Shown here: piece by piece, positions 4,298-6,232 of the stretch | Numbering within the stretch: the stretch's first letter is position 1 | Layout of the letters: each line of letters begins with the position of its first letter | Origin: JBMNNU01 sp050942695 | GTDB lineage: Bacteria > Chloroflexota > UBA6077 | Assembly (NCBI GenBank): GCA_050942695.1 | Contig: JBMNNU010000194.1 | Span: 1 to 6,232, forward strand | Length of the DNA: 6,232 bases | Direction of reading: 5' to 3' | Notes under the pieces: model-generated | What the model saw: only the letters and a program-made list of their open reading frames with translations | The model's database searches: none | Told to the model about the DNA's origin: nothing | Made by a program: the position numbers and the translations under genes

Positions 4298-5053
4298 ATG
4301 AAAAGGCCTCGCATTGGAAATCTGTTAATCCTGATTGGAGCGGCAAGTATACTTTTTACGCTTGCTGCTTACCTGATACAATTCTATGGAAATGATCGTG
4401 TACTACCGGCTCCCGTAGAGTTGAGCGGAGAAGGTTCGAGGGGATCCGAGGCGGCGAGCTTAACCTCTACGGTCGACAGCCAATTAGCTGAGGTTGGGAC
4501 GGGTGTAGCAAGCGCAACTGTTAGCCCGACGGAAACGGTGGTGCCTTTTGCCGTGCCGTCGACTGCTATTAGCCCAACGCTAAAGATAGCTCCAACGCCG
4601 ACTCGATCGACGGCTAAGCCTGGTGTGCCTATCCGCCTGGTTATCCCGAGCATAGATATCGATTCATCGGTTCAAGAAATAGGCACCTACTGGGAAAATG
4701 GGGAGCTCCTTTGGGAGACGGTCCCATTTGTGGTCGGCCATTATCGGACGACGGCGAAAGCCGGGGATACAGGGAATGCAGTATTCTCCGGCCATGTGAC
4801 GAGCCGAAGTGCGGGCAACGTTTTCCGAGACCTGTTCAGGATACGTGTTGGGGATGAGGTCCACATCTATACGGAAGACGCTAGGTTCGTCTATGTGGTA
4901 ACGGATGTCCGGTTAGTTCTTCCCACCGAGACATCCGTGATGGATCCCACAGAGGATGCCACAGCGACCTTAATAACCTGTGCGGGAGAGTGGATCCAAT
5001 CCGAGAGAGAGTATACTCACCGTTTGATAGTCACGACGAAGTTGAAGAGATAA
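4298..5053 (+). CDS. Membrane-anchored sortase (class D/E-like, TLITC motif)
   Basis: Sortases are surface cysteine transpeptidases that join proteins carrying a C-terminal sorting signal to the cell wall or to each other. This 251-residue protein has a basic start (MKRPR), one membrane anchor (about 8-28), a Ser/Thr/Pro-rich stalk (about 40-110) and a C-terminal sortase barrel (about 111-250). The catalytic triad is visible: His166 in VFSGHVT, Cys228 in TLITCAGEW and Arg242 in YTHRLIV. TLxTC is the signature of the small housekeeping-like classes D and E; finer classing needs a tree. No protein in the window has an LPxTG-like signal, so the substrate is elsewhere. The start ATG 4298 has only a weak AGGCGAG upstream, and translation probably follows from the receiver gene 13 bases before. 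ilvD starts 16 bases after the stop. Confidence 0.92.
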   Translation: MKRPRIGNLLILIGAASILFTLAAYLIQFYGNDRVLPAPVELSGEGSRGSEAASLTSTVDSQLAEVGTGVASATVSPTETVVPFAVPSTAISPTLKIAPTPTRSTAKPGVPIRLVIPSIDIDSSVQEIGTYWENGELLWETVPFVVGHYRTTAKAGDTGNAVFSGHVTSRSAGNVFRDLFRIRVGDEVHIYTEDARFVYVVTDVRLVLPTETSVMDPTEDATATLITCAGEWIQSEREYTHRLIVTTKLKR

Positions 5054-5069
5054 GGGGGATGCACCACCT

Positions 5070-6232
5070 GTGAGAAGCGACGAAGTCAAGAAAGGGCCAG
5101 CCAGAGCTGCACACCGTGCACTGTTTTACGCTATGGGATACACACCTGAGGAGCTGGAGCGCCCACTCATCGGGGTGGTTAACTCTCAAAACGAAATTAT
5201 CCCCGGCCATTTCCACCTGGACTCCATAACGAGGGCTGTTAAAGATGGCATTCGCTCTGCCGGAGGGACTCCTGTCGAGTTTCCGGCTATCGGTGTCTGC
5301 GATGGTATCGTAATGGGGCATGAAGGGATGAAGTATTCCCTAGCCAGCCGTGAACTGATCGCCGACTCGATAGAAGCGATGGCCATCGGCCACCAATTCG
5401 ACGCCCTCGTGCTCATCACCAACTGCGACAAGATAACCCCCGGCATGTTGATGGCTGCTGCTCGGCTGAATATTCCTTCGATTGTTGTGAGCGGCGGGCC
5501 GATGCTTCCGGGAAAGGTCAAAGGCGAGAGACTCGATGTATTCAAGCTCTTCGAGCTCACCGGCCAGTACATCGCTGGGAAAGCGACCGCTGAGGAGATG
5601 GCTGGAATCGAGGAGTTGGGGTGTCCGGGCTGCGGATCCTGCGCTGGTATGTTCACAGCCAACACGATGAACTGCATGGCGGAGGTGCTAGGGCTTGCCC
5701 TTCCCGGCAACGGAACGATACCGGCGGTCGATGCCGGGCGTCTGCGGCTGGCCAAGCGCGCAGGTGCGAAAATCATGGAGCTTCTGGAGAAAGATATTAA
5801 GCCGCGAGACATCATGACGCGTGAGGCGTTCGAAAACGCTGTCACAGTCGATATGGCGCTAGGCGGATCTACCAACACTGTGCTGCACCTGCCGGCCATT
5901 GCCTACGAAGCTGGTGTGGACCTGGAGCTTAAGAGCTTCGACACCATTAGCCAGAAGACCCCCTACATCTGCTCTCTAACCCCTGCTGGCAAGCACTTCA
6001 TAGTAGACCTAGACGAAGCAGGTGGGATACAAGCTGTGATGAAAGAGTTGGATCGGAAGGGGATGATCCACAAGGGAGTGCTCACCGCAACAGGGAAGAC
6101 AGTCGGAGAGAACCTGGAGAAGGCAACCGTCTCGAATCGAGATGTCATCCGACCGCTGGAGGAGCCCTATAGGAACGAGGGTGGTATCGCAATCCTGGTC
6201 GGGAATCTAGCCCCTAAGGGAGCTGTAGTGAA
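5070..6232 (+). CDS. ilvD: Dihydroxy-acid dehydratase IlvD (3' end outside window)
   Basis: The enzyme dehydrates 2,3-dihydroxy-isovalerate and 2,3-dihydroxy-3-methylvalerate to the 2-keto acids, the third step of valine/isoleucine synthesis, in the cytoplasm with an Fe-S cluster and Mg2+. 387 residues are present of an expected 550-620. The start MRSDEVKKGPARAAHRAL is the family N-terminus. Then come GVVNSQNEIIPGHFHLD, GVCDGIVMGHEGMKYSL, TNCDKITPGM (Cys119, Asp120, Lys121) and CPGCGSCAGMFTANTMN (Cys191). The position that is Cys in plant and mycobacterial [2Fe-2S] enzymes is Gly (PGH), as in the E. coli type. Start GTG 5070 has AAGGGGGA at 5052-5059 with a 10-base spacer. It lies 16 bases behind the sortase gene, so read-through from that operon is likely unless an internal promoter exists. 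Confidence 0.97.
   Translation, partial: MRSDEVKKGPARAAHRALFYAMGYTPEELERPLIGVVNSQNEIIPGHFHLDSITRAVKDGIRSAGGTPVEFPAIGVCDGIVMGHEGMKYSLASRELIADSIEAMAIGHQFDALVLITNCDKITPGMLMAAARLNIPSIVVSGGPMLPGKVKGERLDVFKLFELTGQYIAGKATAEEMAGIEELGCPGCGSCAGMFTANTMNCMAEVLGLALPGNGTIPAVDAGRLRLAKRAGAKIMELLEKDIKPRDIMTREAFENAVTVDMALGGSTNTVLHLPAIAYEAGVDLELKSFDTISQKTPYICSLTPAGKHFIVDLDEAGGIQAVMKELDRKGMIHKGVLTATGKTVGENLEKATVSNRDVIRPLEEPYRNEGGIAILVGNLAPKGAVV

Noticed and set aside
5059..5073. Mini-frame ATG CAC CAC CTG TGA overlapping the ilvD start, considered as a leader peptide
   Set aside because: The purine-rich Shine-Dalgarno abuts this ATG with no spacer, and it contains no run of branched-chain codons as an ilv attenuator would.
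5186..5899. Minus-strand open frame of 237 codons
   Set aside because: It is antisense to ilvD, whose protein is conserved throughout this stretch.
1..6232. tRNA, rRNA, CRISPR array, insertion sequence, toxin-antitoxin pair or phage module
   Set aside because: No cloverleaf, regularly spaced repeats, transposase or integrase motifs, terminal repeats or paired small toxin-like genes were seen on either strand.

Overview
The window reads as a stretch of bacterial chromosome at intermediate GC. It most resembles Chloroflexota. That placement is an inference from three things: exported proteins with long Thr/Pro/Ser/Ala linkers, a TLxTC-type sortase, and frequent GTG/TTG starts. No rRNA or other phylogenetic marker is present to confirm it. 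No mobile element, tRNA, CRISPR array or prophage signal was seen.

Layout, left to right. (1) 1-454, minus strand: the N-terminal part of a CbiX/SirB-type sirohydrochlorin chelatase, leaving the window at base 1. (2) 455-668: a divergent intergenic region. (3) 669-1049, plus: a stand-alone receiver-like protein that has lost several canonical receiver residues. (4) 1137-1670, plus: a small membrane protein with an HExxH zinc-protease motif, resembling DUF3267/M50-like zincins. (5) 1703-1740: a perfect hairpin between convergent genes. (6) 1742-2053, minus: a small, very basic, low-complexity protein. (7) 2160-2270: a divergent promoter region. (8) 2289-3608, plus: a secreted lipoprotein with a clan GH-A glycoside hydrolase domain. 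(9) 3625-3668: a second perfect hairpin. (10) 3736-5053, plus: a likely operon of a canonical single-domain response regulator and a membrane-anchored sortase, followed after 16 bases by (11) ilvD (5070 to the window end), dihydroxy-acid dehydratase of branched-chain amino acid synthesis.

The middle of the window is rich in signalling and cell-surface functions: two receivers without output domains or partner kinases, a membrane zincin, a surface glycosidase and a sortase without a visible substrate. It is flanked by core metabolism (tetrapyrrole metal insertion on the left, branched-chain amino acids on the right). The most interesting points are the degenerate receiver next to the membrane zincin, the receiver-sortase gene pair, and two long perfect hairpins with no T-tract at the gene ends. 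None of these proves a new system. Each is a testable observation.
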